In this document: positions 1 to 5,954 of the stretch, in pieces
Layout: each line of letters opens with the position of its first letter
Numbering within the stretch: position 1 is the stretch's first letter
Assembly: GCA_905478725.1 (NCBI GenBank)
Contig: CAJQJT010000080.1
Span: forward strand, 1-5,954
DNA length: 5,954 bases
Direction of reading: 5' to 3'
Source of the DNA: an uncultured Pseudomonadales bacterium
GTDB taxonomy: Bacteria > Pseudomonadota > Gammaproteobacteria > Pseudomonadales > Porticoccaceae
Notes under the pieces: model-generated
What the model was told of the DNA's origin: nothing
What the model saw: the letters and a program-made list of their open reading frames with translations, nothing else
Databases searched by the model: none
Made by a program: the position numbers and the translations under genes

Positions 1-313
1 TGATCTATTGCCGGTAGTCGACAACCTCGAGCGTGCCCTGAGTGCAATCTCGGTGGATGACGAGAGCCAAGAAGCCGTAGCCGAAGGTATCGAATTGACC
101 CTAAAAAGTTTTGTCGATGTCCTAGTGCGCTTCAAGATTGAGCCAATCGATCCCGCGGGCCAGCCCTTTGATGCCAACCTGCATCAGGCGGTATCTATGG
201 TGCCCAATCCTGATCTCGAGCCCAATACAGTGATGGATGTTTTCCAGAAGGGTTACACCCTGAATGGGCGTCTGATTCGACCGGCCATGGTGATCGTGTC
301 AAAGGCACCTTAA
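1..313 (+). CDS. grpE: GrpE nucleotide exchange factor, 5' end cut off by window
   Basis: GrpE is the cytoplasmic co-chaperone that releases ADP from DnaK and so resets the Hsp70 cycle. The reading frame is open from base 2 (it begins Asp-Leu-Leu-Pro-Val-Val-Asp-Asn-Leu) and stops at TAA 311-313, leaving 103 residues. That is about the C-terminal half of a protein usually near 190-200 residues. The opening matches the GrpE motif at the end of the long dimerising helix. The end contains the diagnostic beta-domain signature: [10 protein letters not shown], then [19 protein letters not shown] and RPAMVIVS. The TTG at base 8 is an internal Leu codon, not a start. The real start lies left of the window. 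dnaK follows after 138 bases, the usual gammaproteobacterial arrangement. No damage is visible in the part seen. Confidence 0.97.
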   Translation, partial: DLLPVVDNLERALSAISVDDESQEAVAEGIELTLKSFVDVLVRFKIEPIDPAGQPFDANLHQAVSMVPNPDLEPNTVMDVFQKGYTLNGRLIRPAMVIVSKAP

Positions 314-327
314 TGACAGGCGACAGC

Positions 328-343
328 GAACAAAAAATTGTTC
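328..343. repeat. Small inverted repeat after grpE
   Basis: GAACAA (328-333) and TTGTTC (338-343) are perfect 6-bp arms around an AAAA loop, 15 bases after the grpE stop. The stem is AT-rich and no T-run follows on the + strand, so it is a poor intrinsic terminator. It may be a weak 3'-end hairpin of the grpE transcript, or chance. It ends only five bases before the -35 element proposed for dnaK, so a protein-binding role is also possible. Confidence 0.3.
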
Positions 344-347
344 AGCC

Positions 348-380
348 CTTGAATTTGTGCAACTAGCACCCACCTATGTA
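348..380 (+). promoter_or_regulatory. Candidate sigma-32 (heat shock) promoter for dnaK
   Basis: CTTGAA at 348-353, preceded by CC, matches the -35 core of RpoH promoters. A C-rich segment ending ACCTATGTA (372-380) resembles the consensus -10 CCCCATNTA, with mismatches at its first and fourth bases. The gap between the elements is 18 bases, longer than the usual 13-15. An alternative -10 reading starting CCC at 369 gives a normal 15-base gap but a poorer match. Transcription would start near 387, giving a leader of about 65 bases before dnaK. A dedicated heat-shock promoter fits known regulation of dnaK in gammaproteobacteria, but the imperfect spacing keeps this uncertain. Confidence 0.45.
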
Positions 381-451
381 AACAAGAACACAAACAATTA
401 ATGACCAACCCTGGCAACAGGCTTTACAGAAAAGTAATGGAGATATAACTG

Positions 452-2392
452 ATGGGCAAAATTATCGGAATCGACCTCGGAACGACCAACTCTTGTGTTG
501 CAGTCCTTGAAGGCGATAAACCCAAAGTAATAGAAAATTCAGAGGGTGCTCGCACCACTCCATCGGTTGTAGCTTACACCGATGAGGGCGAAATCTTAGT
601 TGGACAGTCGGCCAAGCGCCAGGCAGTGACCAACCCACACAACACTGTCTATGCGGTAAAACGTCTGATCGGACGCCGCTTTGAAGACGATGTTGTGCAA
701 AAAGACATCAAAATGGTGCCGTACAAAATTGTTAAAGCGGACAACGGTGATGCTTGGGTCGAAGTCAAAGGCGACAGCAAAGCAGCACCGCAGATCTCTG
801 CTGAGATCCTTAAGAAAATGAAGAAGACCGCTGAAGACTACCTCGGCGAGAAAGTCACAGAAGCGGTTATTACTGTTCCTGCTTACTTTAACGATTCCCA
901 GCGTCAGGCGACTAAAGATGCTGGCCGTATTGCTGGTCTCGACGTCAAGCGTATTATTAATGAGCCAACAGCTGCAGCACTGGCCTACGGTATTGATAAG
1001 GAGGCAGGCGATCGTGTAGTTGCGGTTTACGATCTCGGTGGCGGTACTTTTGATATCTCGATTATTGAAATCGCCGATGTCGACGGTGAAAAGCAATTTG
1101 AAGTTCTGGCAACCAACGGCGACACGTTCCTTGGTGGTGAAGACTTTGATATGCGCCTGATCGAATATTTATCTGCTGAATTTAAGCGTGAGAGCAGCAT
1201 TGATATTCACGGTGATCCACTGGCCATGCAGCGTCTTAAAGAAGCTGCTGAAAAAGCTAAAATCGAGCTCTCTTCAAGTCAGCAAACTGAAGTCAATCTG
1301 CCTTACATCACTGCTGATGCAACAGGTCCTAAGCACTTGGTTGTCAAACTGACACGCACCAAGTTGGAATCACTGGTTGAAGATCTGATTGAACGTTCAC
1401 TGGCACCACTGCGAATTGCCCTGAAAGATGCTGGCAAATCTGTTGGCGAAATCGACGAGATCATTCTTGTTGGTGGTCAGACGCGCATGCCTAAGGTTCA
1501 GGAGAAAGTGACTGAGTTCTTCGGCAAAGAGCCACGTAAAGATGTTAACCCAGACGAAGCGGTTGCCGTTGGTGCTGCTCTTCAGGGTGCGGTACTGGCC
1601 GGTGATGTGACCGACGTGCTGCTGCTCGACGTAACGCCGCTGAGCTTGGGTATTGAAACTATGGGTGGTGTTGCCACGCCAGTGATCGAGAAGAACACGA
1701 CGATTCCTACTAAGAAATCACAGATCTTCTCAACCGCTGACGACAACCAAACTGCTGTAACCATTCACGTGGTTCAGGGCGAGCGCAAACAGGCTACAGG
1801 AAACAAATCACTGGGTCGTTTTGACCTGGCTGATATACCACCTTCGCCACGCGGCATGCCACAGATTGAAGTGACCTTCGACATCGATGCCAACGGTATC
1901 CTGCATGTAGGCGCTAAAGACAAGGCTACGGGTAAAGAGCAGTCGATTATTATTAAAGCGTCTTCAGGTCTCTCTGATGAAGAAATCGATGCAATGGTTA
2001 AAGATGCTGAAGCCAATGCCGCTGACGATCAGAAGTTCGCTGATTTGGTTCAGGCTCGCAACACAGCTGATGGCCTAGCTCACGCTGCTAAGAAAACGCT
2101 TGAAGATGCTGGCGACAAAGCCTCAGAAGAAGAGAGGACAGCAATTGAAGCCGCTATTAAAGGTGTTGAAGAAGCCGTTCAGGGCGAAGACAACGACGCC
2201 ATTGAAGCTGCGACTAAAGTGCTCTCTGAAGCCTCTGCCGCTCTAGCGCAAAAGCTCTACGCCGAACAGGCTGAAGCTGGCCAGGCACAAGGCGGCGAAC
2301 AGGCTGCTGGCGACGACGCAATGGATGCTGAGTTCGAAGAAGTGAAAGATGAGAAAGAAGAAACAGTAGAAGAGAGCGAAGACAAGAAATAA
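452..2392 (+). CDS. dnaK: Molecular chaperone DnaK (Hsp70)
   Basis: DnaK is the ATP-driven cytoplasmic Hsp70 that binds exposed hydrophobic peptides with DnaJ and GrpE. The protein has 646 residues, against 638 in E. coli. The ATPase domain (about 1-385) shows the phosphate-binding loop [10 protein letters not shown] (6-15), Lys70, the DLGGGTFD motif (194-201) with the autophosphorylated Thr199, and [10 protein letters not shown]. The hydrophobic interdomain linker VLLLD starts at residue 389, exactly as in E. coli. The beta-sandwich substrate domain follows, including [17 protein letters not shown], then the helical lid and a disordered Gln/Gly/Ala-rich tail. The ATG is supported by GGAGA (439-443) eight bases upstream and by the standard [10 protein letters not shown] start. 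The conserved EEVKD (629-633) normally ends the protein within a few residues. Here 13 more, mostly acidic, residues follow. dnaJ lies 90 bases downstream. Confidence 0.99.
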   Translation: MGKIIGIDLGTTNSCVAVLEGDKPKVIENSEGARTTPSVVAYTDEGEILVGQSAKRQAVTNPHNTVYAVKRLIGRRFEDDVVQKDIKMVPYKIVKADNGDAWVEVKGDSKAAPQISAEILKKMKKTAEDYLGEKVTEAVITVPAYFNDSQRQATKDAGRIAGLDVKRIINEPTAAALAYGIDKEAGDRVVAVYDLGGGTFDISIIEIADVDGEKQFEVLATNGDTFLGGEDFDMRLIEYLSAEFKRESSIDIHGDPLAMQRLKEAAEKAKIELSSSQQTEVNLPYITADATGPKHLVVKLTRTKLESLVEDLIERSLAPLRIALKDAGKSVGEIDEIILVGGQTRMPKVQEKVTEFFGKEPRKDVNPDEAVAVGAALQGAVLAGDVTDVLLLDVTPLSLGIETMGGVATPVIEKNTTIPTKKSQIFSTADDNQTAVTIHVVQGERKQATGNKSLGRFDLADIPPSPRGMPQIEVTFDIDANGILHVGAKDKATGKEQSIIIKASSGLSDEEIDAMVKDAEANAADDQKFADLVQARNTADGLAHAAKKTLEDAGDKASEEERTAIEAAIKGVEEAVQGEDNDAIEAATKVLSEASAALAQKLYAEQAEAGQAQGGEQAAGDDAMDAEFEEVKDEKEETVEESEDKK

Positions 2393-2409
2393 GTCTTCGG
2401 TCGTTTTTT
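2377..2409 (+). terminator. Terminator-like hairpin overlapping the dnaK stop codon
   Basis: CGAAGAC (2377-2383) pairs perfectly with GTCTTCG (2393-2399), giving a 7-bp stem whose 9-base loop holds the last Lys codons and the TAA stop of dnaK. After a 4-base gap comes a run of six T (2404-2409). This resembles a Rho-independent terminator, but the gap before the T-run and the moderate stem suggest a leaky one. A ribosome finishing dnaK would cover the 5' arm, so its formation would depend on translation. A partial stop here would make less dnaJ than dnaK message, consistent with DnaJ being needed in smaller amounts. Confidence 0.5.
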
Positions 2410-2417
2410 CTACTTTA

Positions 2418-2447
2418 ATTAGGCGCGGGCAAAGTCCCGCGCCTAAT
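2418..2447. repeat. Perfect 12-bp GC-rich hairpin between dnaK and dnaJ
   Basis: ATTAGGCGCGGG (2418-2429) is followed by a 6-base loop CAAAGT and its exact complement CCCGCGCCTAAT (2436-2447). The stem should be very stable. No T-run follows on either strand, so it is not a standard intrinsic terminator. Likely roles are a block to 3' exonucleases that protects upstream dnaK message after termination or cleavage, an RNase processing point, or a pause element. It ends 35 bases before the dnaJ start. The two hairpins together fill much of the 90-base gap. Confidence 0.65.
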
Positions 2448-2482
2448 CATATTGGCTACAGATTGGAATAAAGAATTAAGTT

Positions 2483-3610
2483 ATGGCTAAACGCGATTAC
2501 TACGAAGTATTGGGTGTGGACAAAGGTGCCTCAGCTGCCGAAATTAAAAAGGCTTTTCGGCGCGTAGCGATGAAGTTTCACCCGGACCGCAATCCCGAAG
2601 GCGCGGATGCCGAAGACAAGTTTAAAGAAGCCCAAGAAGCTTACGAGATTCTTGGGGACGATGACAAAAAAGCAGCCTATGATCGCTATGGTCACGCTGG
2701 TGTCGATGGCAACAGCGGCGGCGGTCAACGCGGTGGCGGCGGTGGTGGATTCGGCGATGTCTTTGGTGATGTTTTCGGCGACATATTTGGTGGCGGCGGT
2801 GGAGGTCGCGGCGGTCCAGCTCGCGGTTCCGATCTGCGCTATGACCTGCAGTTAGATCTCGAAGATGCCGTACGCGGTAAAACCGTACAGATCGACGTAC
2901 CCACTCTCAGCCCATGCGATCCCTGTGATGGTACCGGCGCTCGCAGAGGGTCTTCTCCAGTGACCTGTACTACCTGTGGTGGTGCTGGTCAGGTGCGCAT
3001 GTCCCAGGGTTTCTTCTCAGTACAGCAAGCCTGTCCTCAGTGTCGCGGTCGCGGTCAGATGATTTCTGATCCCTGTGGCAGCTGTCATGGTCAAGGTGTT
3101 ATCGAAGAACAAAAGACTCTGTCAGTGAAAATCCCTGCCGGCGTTGATACGGGTGATCGAATCCGTCTTGGCGGTAAAGGCGAAGCCGGTCCTCAGGGTG
3201 GTCCTCCGGGCGACCTCTATGTACAGATGGTAGTACGTGATCATCCGATATTTGTTCGCGATGACGCCAACCTGCACTGTGAAGTACCGATTAGTTTTGC
3301 TCAGGCTGCCCTGGGTGGTGAGCTTGAAGTGCCGACTCTGTCGGGCAAAGTTAAGTTGAAAATTCCTGCGGAAACTCAGAGCAGCAAACTGTTCCGTCTG
3401 CGAGGCAAGGGCGTTGCCCCAGTTCGCGGTGGTGGAACCGGTGATCTGCTCTGCAGAGTGGTATTGGAAACGCCGATCAATCTCAGTGCTGAGCAGCGCG
3501 ACCTGTTGAAAAAGTTTGAAGAGAGCCTGGATGGCAAGAGCAAGCACTCGCCACGCAGCAGTAACTGGTTCGATGGGGTCAAGAAGTTCTTCGATAATTT
3601 GACCAGCTAA
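2483..3610 (+). CDS. dnaJ: Co-chaperone DnaJ (Hsp40, type I)
   Basis: DnaJ binds unfolded proteins, hands them to DnaK and stimulates its ATPase. The 375 residues compare with 376 in E. coli. The J domain (1-72) carries the essential HPD at 33-35. A Gly/Phe-rich segment (about 75-115) contains the tandem [14 protein letters not shown]. The zinc-binding domain has all four CxxCxGxG motifs, with cysteines at 145/148, 162/165, 184/187 and 198/201, so both zinc sites are intact. Two C-terminal substrate-binding beta domains and the dimerisation end follow. The [12 protein letters not shown] start is standard. The ribosome binding site is poor: only TAAG at 2477-2480, two bases before ATG, so translation may be inefficient. 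The gene lies 90 bases after dnaK and 84 before dapB. Nothing is missing. Confidence 0.98.
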   Translation: MAKRDYYEVLGVDKGASAAEIKKAFRRVAMKFHPDRNPEGADAEDKFKEAQEAYEILGDDDKKAAYDRYGHAGVDGNSGGGQRGGGGGGFGDVFGDVFGDIFGGGGGGRGGPARGSDLRYDLQLDLEDAVRGKTVQIDVPTLSPCDPCDGTGARRGSSPVTCTTCGGAGQVRMSQGFFSVQQACPQCRGRGQMISDPCGSCHGQGVIEEQKTLSVKIPAGVDTGDRIRLGGKGEAGPQGGPPGDLYVQMVVRDHPIFVRDDANLHCEVPISFAQAALGGELEVPTLSGKVKLKIPAETQSSKLFRLRGKGVAPVRGGGTGDLLCRVVLETPINLSAEQRDLLKKFEESLDGKSKHSPRSSNWFDGVKKFFDNLTS

Positions 3611-3628
3611 AATCGATCGGCGTAATAT
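3599..3628 (+). promoter_or_regulatory. Candidate sigma-70 promoter for dapB
   Basis: TTGACC (3599-3604) matches the -35 consensus at five of six bases, and TAATAT (3623-3628) matches TATAAT at four of six, with an 18-base spacer. The -35 overlaps the last codons of dnaJ. Transcription would start near 3635, about 60 bases before dapB. This would let a lysine and cell-wall gene be expressed apart from the heat-shock genes. The call rests on pattern match only. Confidence 0.4.
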
Positions 3629-3652
3629 ACCGAGCTTGTTAACGGCGACTCG

Positions 3653-3667
3653 TCGCTAAAGTAGCGA
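3653..3667. repeat. Short inverted repeat upstream of dapB
   Basis: TCGCTA (3653-3658) and TAGCGA (3662-3667) form a perfect 6-bp stem with an AAG loop, 17 bases before the AGGA ribosome binding site (3684-3687) of dapB. The TCGC of its left arm could instead pair with GCGA at 3645-3648, so two small hairpins compete. No T-run follows, so it is not a terminator. It may be a minor leader structure or chance. Confidence 0.3.
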
Positions 3668-3685
3668 AATGACCAACAGTTATAG

Positions 3686-4498
<813 letters not shown>

Positions 4499-4512
4499 TC
4501 GCCTGGTCTAGG

Positions 4513-4527
4513 TGTAAAATAGTTACA
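4513..4527. repeat. Inverted repeat just upstream of the carA leader promoter
   Basis: TGTAA (4513-4517) and TTACA (4523-4527) are perfect 5-bp arms spaced by five bases, ending eight bases before the -35 element at 4535. The position suits an operator or activator site, but the arms are short and no known regulator's box is matched convincingly. It could also be chance in an AT-rich stretch. Confidence 0.25.
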
Positions 4528-4534
4528 TCAGTGA

Positions 4535-4563
4535 TGGACAAAATACGCTCTTTTCCATAGAAT
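4535..4563 (+). promoter_or_regulatory. Strong sigma-70 promoter candidate upstream of carA
   Basis: TGGACA (4535-4540) and TAGAAT (4558-4563) each match consensus at five of six bases and are separated by an ideal 17-base spacer. This is the best promoter match in the window. Transcription would begin near 4570, about 184 bases before carA and about 64 bases before the terminator stem. RNA made here must pass that terminator to reach carA, which suggests attenuation, or else it ends there as a small RNA. Confidence 0.65.
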
Positions 4564-4586
4564 GCCTGCCTAACACCACTGCTAAC

Positions 4587-4643
4587 ATGTGGTCTCGTTC
4601 CGAGAGGTTAGAGCACAGCAGAATATTATATTTAGCGAGGTGA
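4587..4643 (+). CDS. Possible 18-residue Arg-rich leader peptide upstream of carA
   Basis: ATG at 4587 opens an 18-codon frame, MWSRSERLEHSRILYLAR, ending at TGA 4641-4643 inside the left arm of the intrinsic terminator. Four residues are Arg (CGT, AGG, AGA, AGG). Three use AGR codons, which are uncommon in the neighbouring genes. carAB feeds arginine and pyrimidine synthesis, so an Arg-rich leader would be a meaningful sensor. A ribosome reaching the stop would also mask the terminator stem, as in pyrBI-type attenuation. Against it, no Shine-Dalgarno sequence precedes the ATG. A second, overlapping frame from GTG 4589 (36 codons, TAA 4697-4699) runs right through the terminator and is an alternative. 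Translation is unproven. Confidence 0.3.
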   Translation: MWSRSERLEHSRILYLAR

Positions 4644-4669
4644 GACTAAGAGTTTCATCTCGCTTTTTT
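4634..4669 (+). terminator. Strong intrinsic terminator between dapB and carA
   Basis: The arm at 4634-4647 (AGCGAGGTGAGACT) pairs with 4651-4664 over 14 positions, two of them G-U, around an AAG loop. A run of six T (4664-4669) follows directly. This is the clearest Rho-independent terminator in the window. It lies 135 bases after the dapB stop and 84 bases before the carA start. It may end dapB transcripts, but a strong promoter sits between dapB and it, so it more probably acts as the attenuator of the carA leader or the end of a small RNA. Bases 4670-4743 between it and the carA ribosome binding site show no further convincing signal. Confidence 0.88.
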
Positions 4670-4743
4670 GCACATATTCACAAGCTACTGATGCCGTAAT
4701 CGGAGTTGCCTGACTTCAGGTCTACGTTACACGTAAAATAATT

Positions 4744-4750
4744 AGGAGGT
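4744..4750 (+). promoter_or_regulatory. Ribosome binding site fixing the GTG start of carA
   Basis: AGGAGGT is a near-complete anti-16S match ending three bases before GTG 4754. It is the strongest Shine-Dalgarno in the window. The carA frame is closed by TAA at 4739-4741, so this GTG is the only start that fits both the site and the conserved N-terminus. Confidence 0.85.
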
Positions 4751-4753
4751 TGT

Positions 4754-5896
4754 GTGAATTCCCAGACTCACCGGGAAGCCGTACTTGCGCTAGCAGACGG
4801 AACAATTTTCAGAGGAACTGCCATCGGTTCGGATGGAATCTCTGTTGGTGAAGTAGTCTTCAATACTGCCCTCACCGGGTATCAGGAAATCCTTACTGAT
4901 CCCTCATACGCTCAACAAATCGTAACCCTAACCTATCCCCATATCGGCAACGTCGGCGTCAATGACGAAGATGCTGAGTCGGATAGAATCTGGGCGGCTG
5001 GTTTGGTGATCCGTGACTTACCTTTAATGGTCTCCAACTTTCGTAGTCAGCAAGGTCTAGATGACTATCTCAAGGATAGTAATATCCTCGGTATAGCTGA
5101 CATAGATACGCGCAAATTGACTCGTATACTCCGTGAAAGCGGTGCTCAGAGCGGCTGCATTATGGCCGGCACTGTGGACGACGAAACGGCTCTAGCAGCA
5201 GCTCGTGGTTTTGCGGGTCTCAAAGGTATGGATCTGGCCAAAGAGGTCACCACCGAAACCACCTACCAATGGTCTGAACACAGTTGGGAATTGGGTGTAG
5301 GTCACAAGCCTCAGGATCCAGCCAGTACAAAATACAAAGTGGTTGCTTACGACTACGGTGTGAAGCGCAATATTCTGCGCATGCTGATTGATCTCGACTG
5401 CGAGCTGATCGTTGTGCCGGCTAAAACGCCAGCTAGCGAAGTGTTGGCCATGCAGCCAGATGGCATTTTCCTGTCGAACGGTCCTGGCGATCCAGAGCCC
5501 TGTGACTACGCTATTGAAGCGATCCGCGAAATCCTCGAAACCGATATTCCGGTTTTCGGAATTTGCCTGGGCCATCAATTGCTAGCACTGGCCTCAGGTG
5601 CTAAAACCGTGAAGATGAAATTTGGTCACCACGGTGCTAACCACCCAGTTAAAGATCTCGCCGGCAACGTCGTCATGATCACCAGCCAGAACCACGGTTT
5701 TGCAGTGGATGAAGAGAACCTTCCGGATAATCTGATAGCCACGCACCGCTCGCTATTTGACGGCAGCTTGCAGGGTATTCAGCGCACCGACAAGCCGGCA
5801 TTCAGCTTTCAGGGTCATCCTGAAGCCAGCCCCGGCCCACACGACGCAGCATCCTTATTTGAACACTTTATCAAGTTAATGGAAGATCGACGCTAG
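4754..5896 (+). CDS. carA: Carbamoyl phosphate synthetase small subunit (glutaminase)
   Basis: CarA hydrolyses glutamine and passes ammonia through a tunnel to CarB, which makes carbamoyl phosphate for arginine and pyrimidine synthesis. The 380 residues match the family's usual length (E. coli 382). The N-terminal domain (1 to about 150) has [21 protein letters not shown] and [10 protein letters not shown]. The class I glutamine amidotransferase domain (about 190-378) has [10 protein letters not shown], the nucleophile Cys271 in GICLGHQ, and His355 and Glu357 in GHPEASPGP, equivalent to E. coli Cys269, His353 and Glu355. Translation starts at GTG with a strong ribosome binding site four bases away. 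carB follows after 17 bases, so the two are surely co-transcribed. The upstream promoter and terminator suggest control by attenuation. No defect is seen. Confidence 0.98.
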   Translation: MNSQTHREAVLALADGTIFRGTAIGSDGISVGEVVFNTALTGYQEILTDPSYAQQIVTLTYPHIGNVGVNDEDAESDRIWAAGLVIRDLPLMVSNFRSQQGLDDYLKDSNILGIADIDTRKLTRILRESGAQSGCIMAGTVDDETALAAARGFAGLKGMDLAKEVTTETTYQWSEHSWELGVGHKPQDPASTKYKVVAYDYGVKRNILRMLIDLDCELIVVPAKTPASEVLAMQPDGIFLSNGPGDPEPCDYAIEAIREILETDIPVFGICLGHQLLALASGAKTVKMKFGHHGANHPVKDLAGNVVMITSQNHGFAVDEENLPDNLIATHRSLFDGSLQGIQRTDKPAFSFQGHPEASPGPHDAASLFEHFIKLMEDRR

Positions 5897-5913
5897 TCGC
5901 TTTCGGAGAAGAC

Positions 5914-5954
5914 ATGCCAAAAAGAACTGACATAAAAAGCATTCTCATCTTGGG
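5914..5954 (+). CDS. carB: Carbamoyl phosphate synthetase large subunit, start only
   Basis: CarB uses ammonia from CarA, bicarbonate and two ATP to make carbamoyl phosphate. Only the first 14 residues are in the window, MPKRTDIKSILILG (last codon incomplete), which are identical to the start of E. coli CarB as remembered. The ATG is preceded by GGAGAA (5905-5910) at suitable distance and lies 17 bases after the carA stop. The rest of this protein of roughly 1070 residues lies beyond the right edge. Confidence 0.95.
   Translation, partial: MPKRTDIKSILIL

Larger units (their letters stand above)
4570..4669 (+). ncRNA. Structured carA leader RNA or ~100-nt small RNA
   Basis: This is the predicted transcript from the promoter at 4535-4563 to the terminator T-run at 4669. 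Visible structure includes ACCAC/GTGGT (4575-4579/4589-4593), TCTCG/CGAGA with a TTC loop (4593-4597/4601-4605), and CTAAC/GTTAG (4582-4586/4607-4611), which encloses the second hairpin and excludes the first. An AT-rich tract (4622-4634) precedes the terminator. GTCTC (4592-4596) can pair with GAGAC (4642-4646) in the terminator's left arm, making a competing antiterminator. The likely role is a transcription attenuator for the carbamoyl phosphate synthetase operon. A free-standing small RNA is the alternative. No known RNA family is recognised by eye. The 5' end is inferred from the promoter only. Confidence 0.45.

Noticed and set aside
410..421. CCTG-GCAA-CAGG mini-hairpin in the dnaK leader, considered as an RNA thermometer
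   Set aside because: Only four base pairs, and it does not include the ribosome binding site at 439-443.
401..448. 15-codon ORF (MTNPGNRLYRKVMEI) ending three bases before dnaK
   Set aside because: It has no Shine-Dalgarno, is very short and its end overlaps the dnaK ribosome binding site; most likely chance.
596..1096. 166-residue open frame on the minus strand inside dnaK
   Set aside because: It lies entirely antisense to the conserved dnaK coding sequence and has no recognisable motif; it is a shadow of the codon bias. The shorter antisense frames in dnaK, dnaJ, dapB and carA are dismissed for the same reason.
2755..2800. Tandem GAT-GTN-TTN-GG(N) repeat in dnaJ
   Set aside because: It encodes the conserved [14 protein letters not shown] of the Gly/Phe region found in ordinary gammaproteobacterial DnaJ; not a novel repeat.
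2607..2855. 82-residue + strand frame inside dnaJ
   Set aside because: It is an out-of-frame reading of the J domain and Gly-rich region, and its low-complexity Ala/Val content comes from GGN repeats.
4593..4605. TCTCG-TTC-CGAGA considered as part of a tRNA
   Set aside because: No acceptor stem, D-arm or anticodon arm can be built around it and the T-arm consensus is absent.
4667..4684. Possible arginine repressor box around ATTCA at 4676-4680
   Set aside because: Only one half-site resembles the consensus; the partner half at the right spacing does not match.
4711..4739. Second promoter for carA using TAAAAT at 4734-4739
   Set aside because: No acceptable -35 at normal spacing, and the start would fall within the ribosome binding site.

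Overview
The window is a stretch of conserved housekeeping genes from a bacterium, all on the + strand: grpE (3' end only), dnaK, dnaJ, dapB, carA and the first 14 codons of carB. The proteins closely resemble gammaproteobacterial versions. DnaK residue numbering matches E. coli DnaK exactly through the interdomain linker, and CarA and CarB open with near-identical motifs. From general knowledge, the order grpE-dnaK-dnaJ-dapB-carA-carB is familiar from Pseudomonas-like and related marine gammaproteobacteria. A gammaproteobacterium of that broad group is the best guess, but the genus cannot be fixed from this sequence. No mobile element, CRISPR array, tRNA or rRNA was seen.

Layout. Positions 1-313 hold the C-terminal half of GrpE. 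Positions 314-451 are a 138-base gap with a small inverted repeat, a heat-shock (sigma-32-like) promoter candidate and a good ribosome binding site. dnaK (452-2392) and dnaJ (2483-3610) follow, separated by 90 bases with two consecutive RNA hairpins. The first overlaps the dnaK stop codon and is followed by a T6 run. The second is a perfect 12-bp stem without a T-tract. An 84-base gap with a possible sigma-70 promoter leads to dapB (3695-4498). The largest gap, 4499-4753 (255 bases), carries a strong sigma-70 promoter candidate, a structured leader of about 100 nt and an excellent intrinsic terminator, all upstream of carA (4754-5896, GTG start). carB begins 17 bases after carA and runs off the end.

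How the genes work together. GrpE, DnaK and DnaJ form one Hsp70 chaperone machine: DnaJ delivers substrates and triggers ATP hydrolysis, and GrpE exchanges the nucleotide. DapB makes tetrahydrodipicolinate for lysine and peptidoglycan. CarA and CarB together make carbamoyl phosphate for arginine and pyrimidines. The chaperone and biosynthetic genes are neighbours but probably separate transcription units.

The genes themselves are ordinary. The part most worth a second look is the dapB-carA gap. Its promoter, short Arg-rich ORF, competing RNA pairings and terminator look like a transcription attenuator for carAB, or else a small RNA of about 100 nt. A secondary curiosity is a 13-residue acidic tail after the conserved EEVKD motif of DnaK, whose coding sequence overlaps the terminator-like hairpin.
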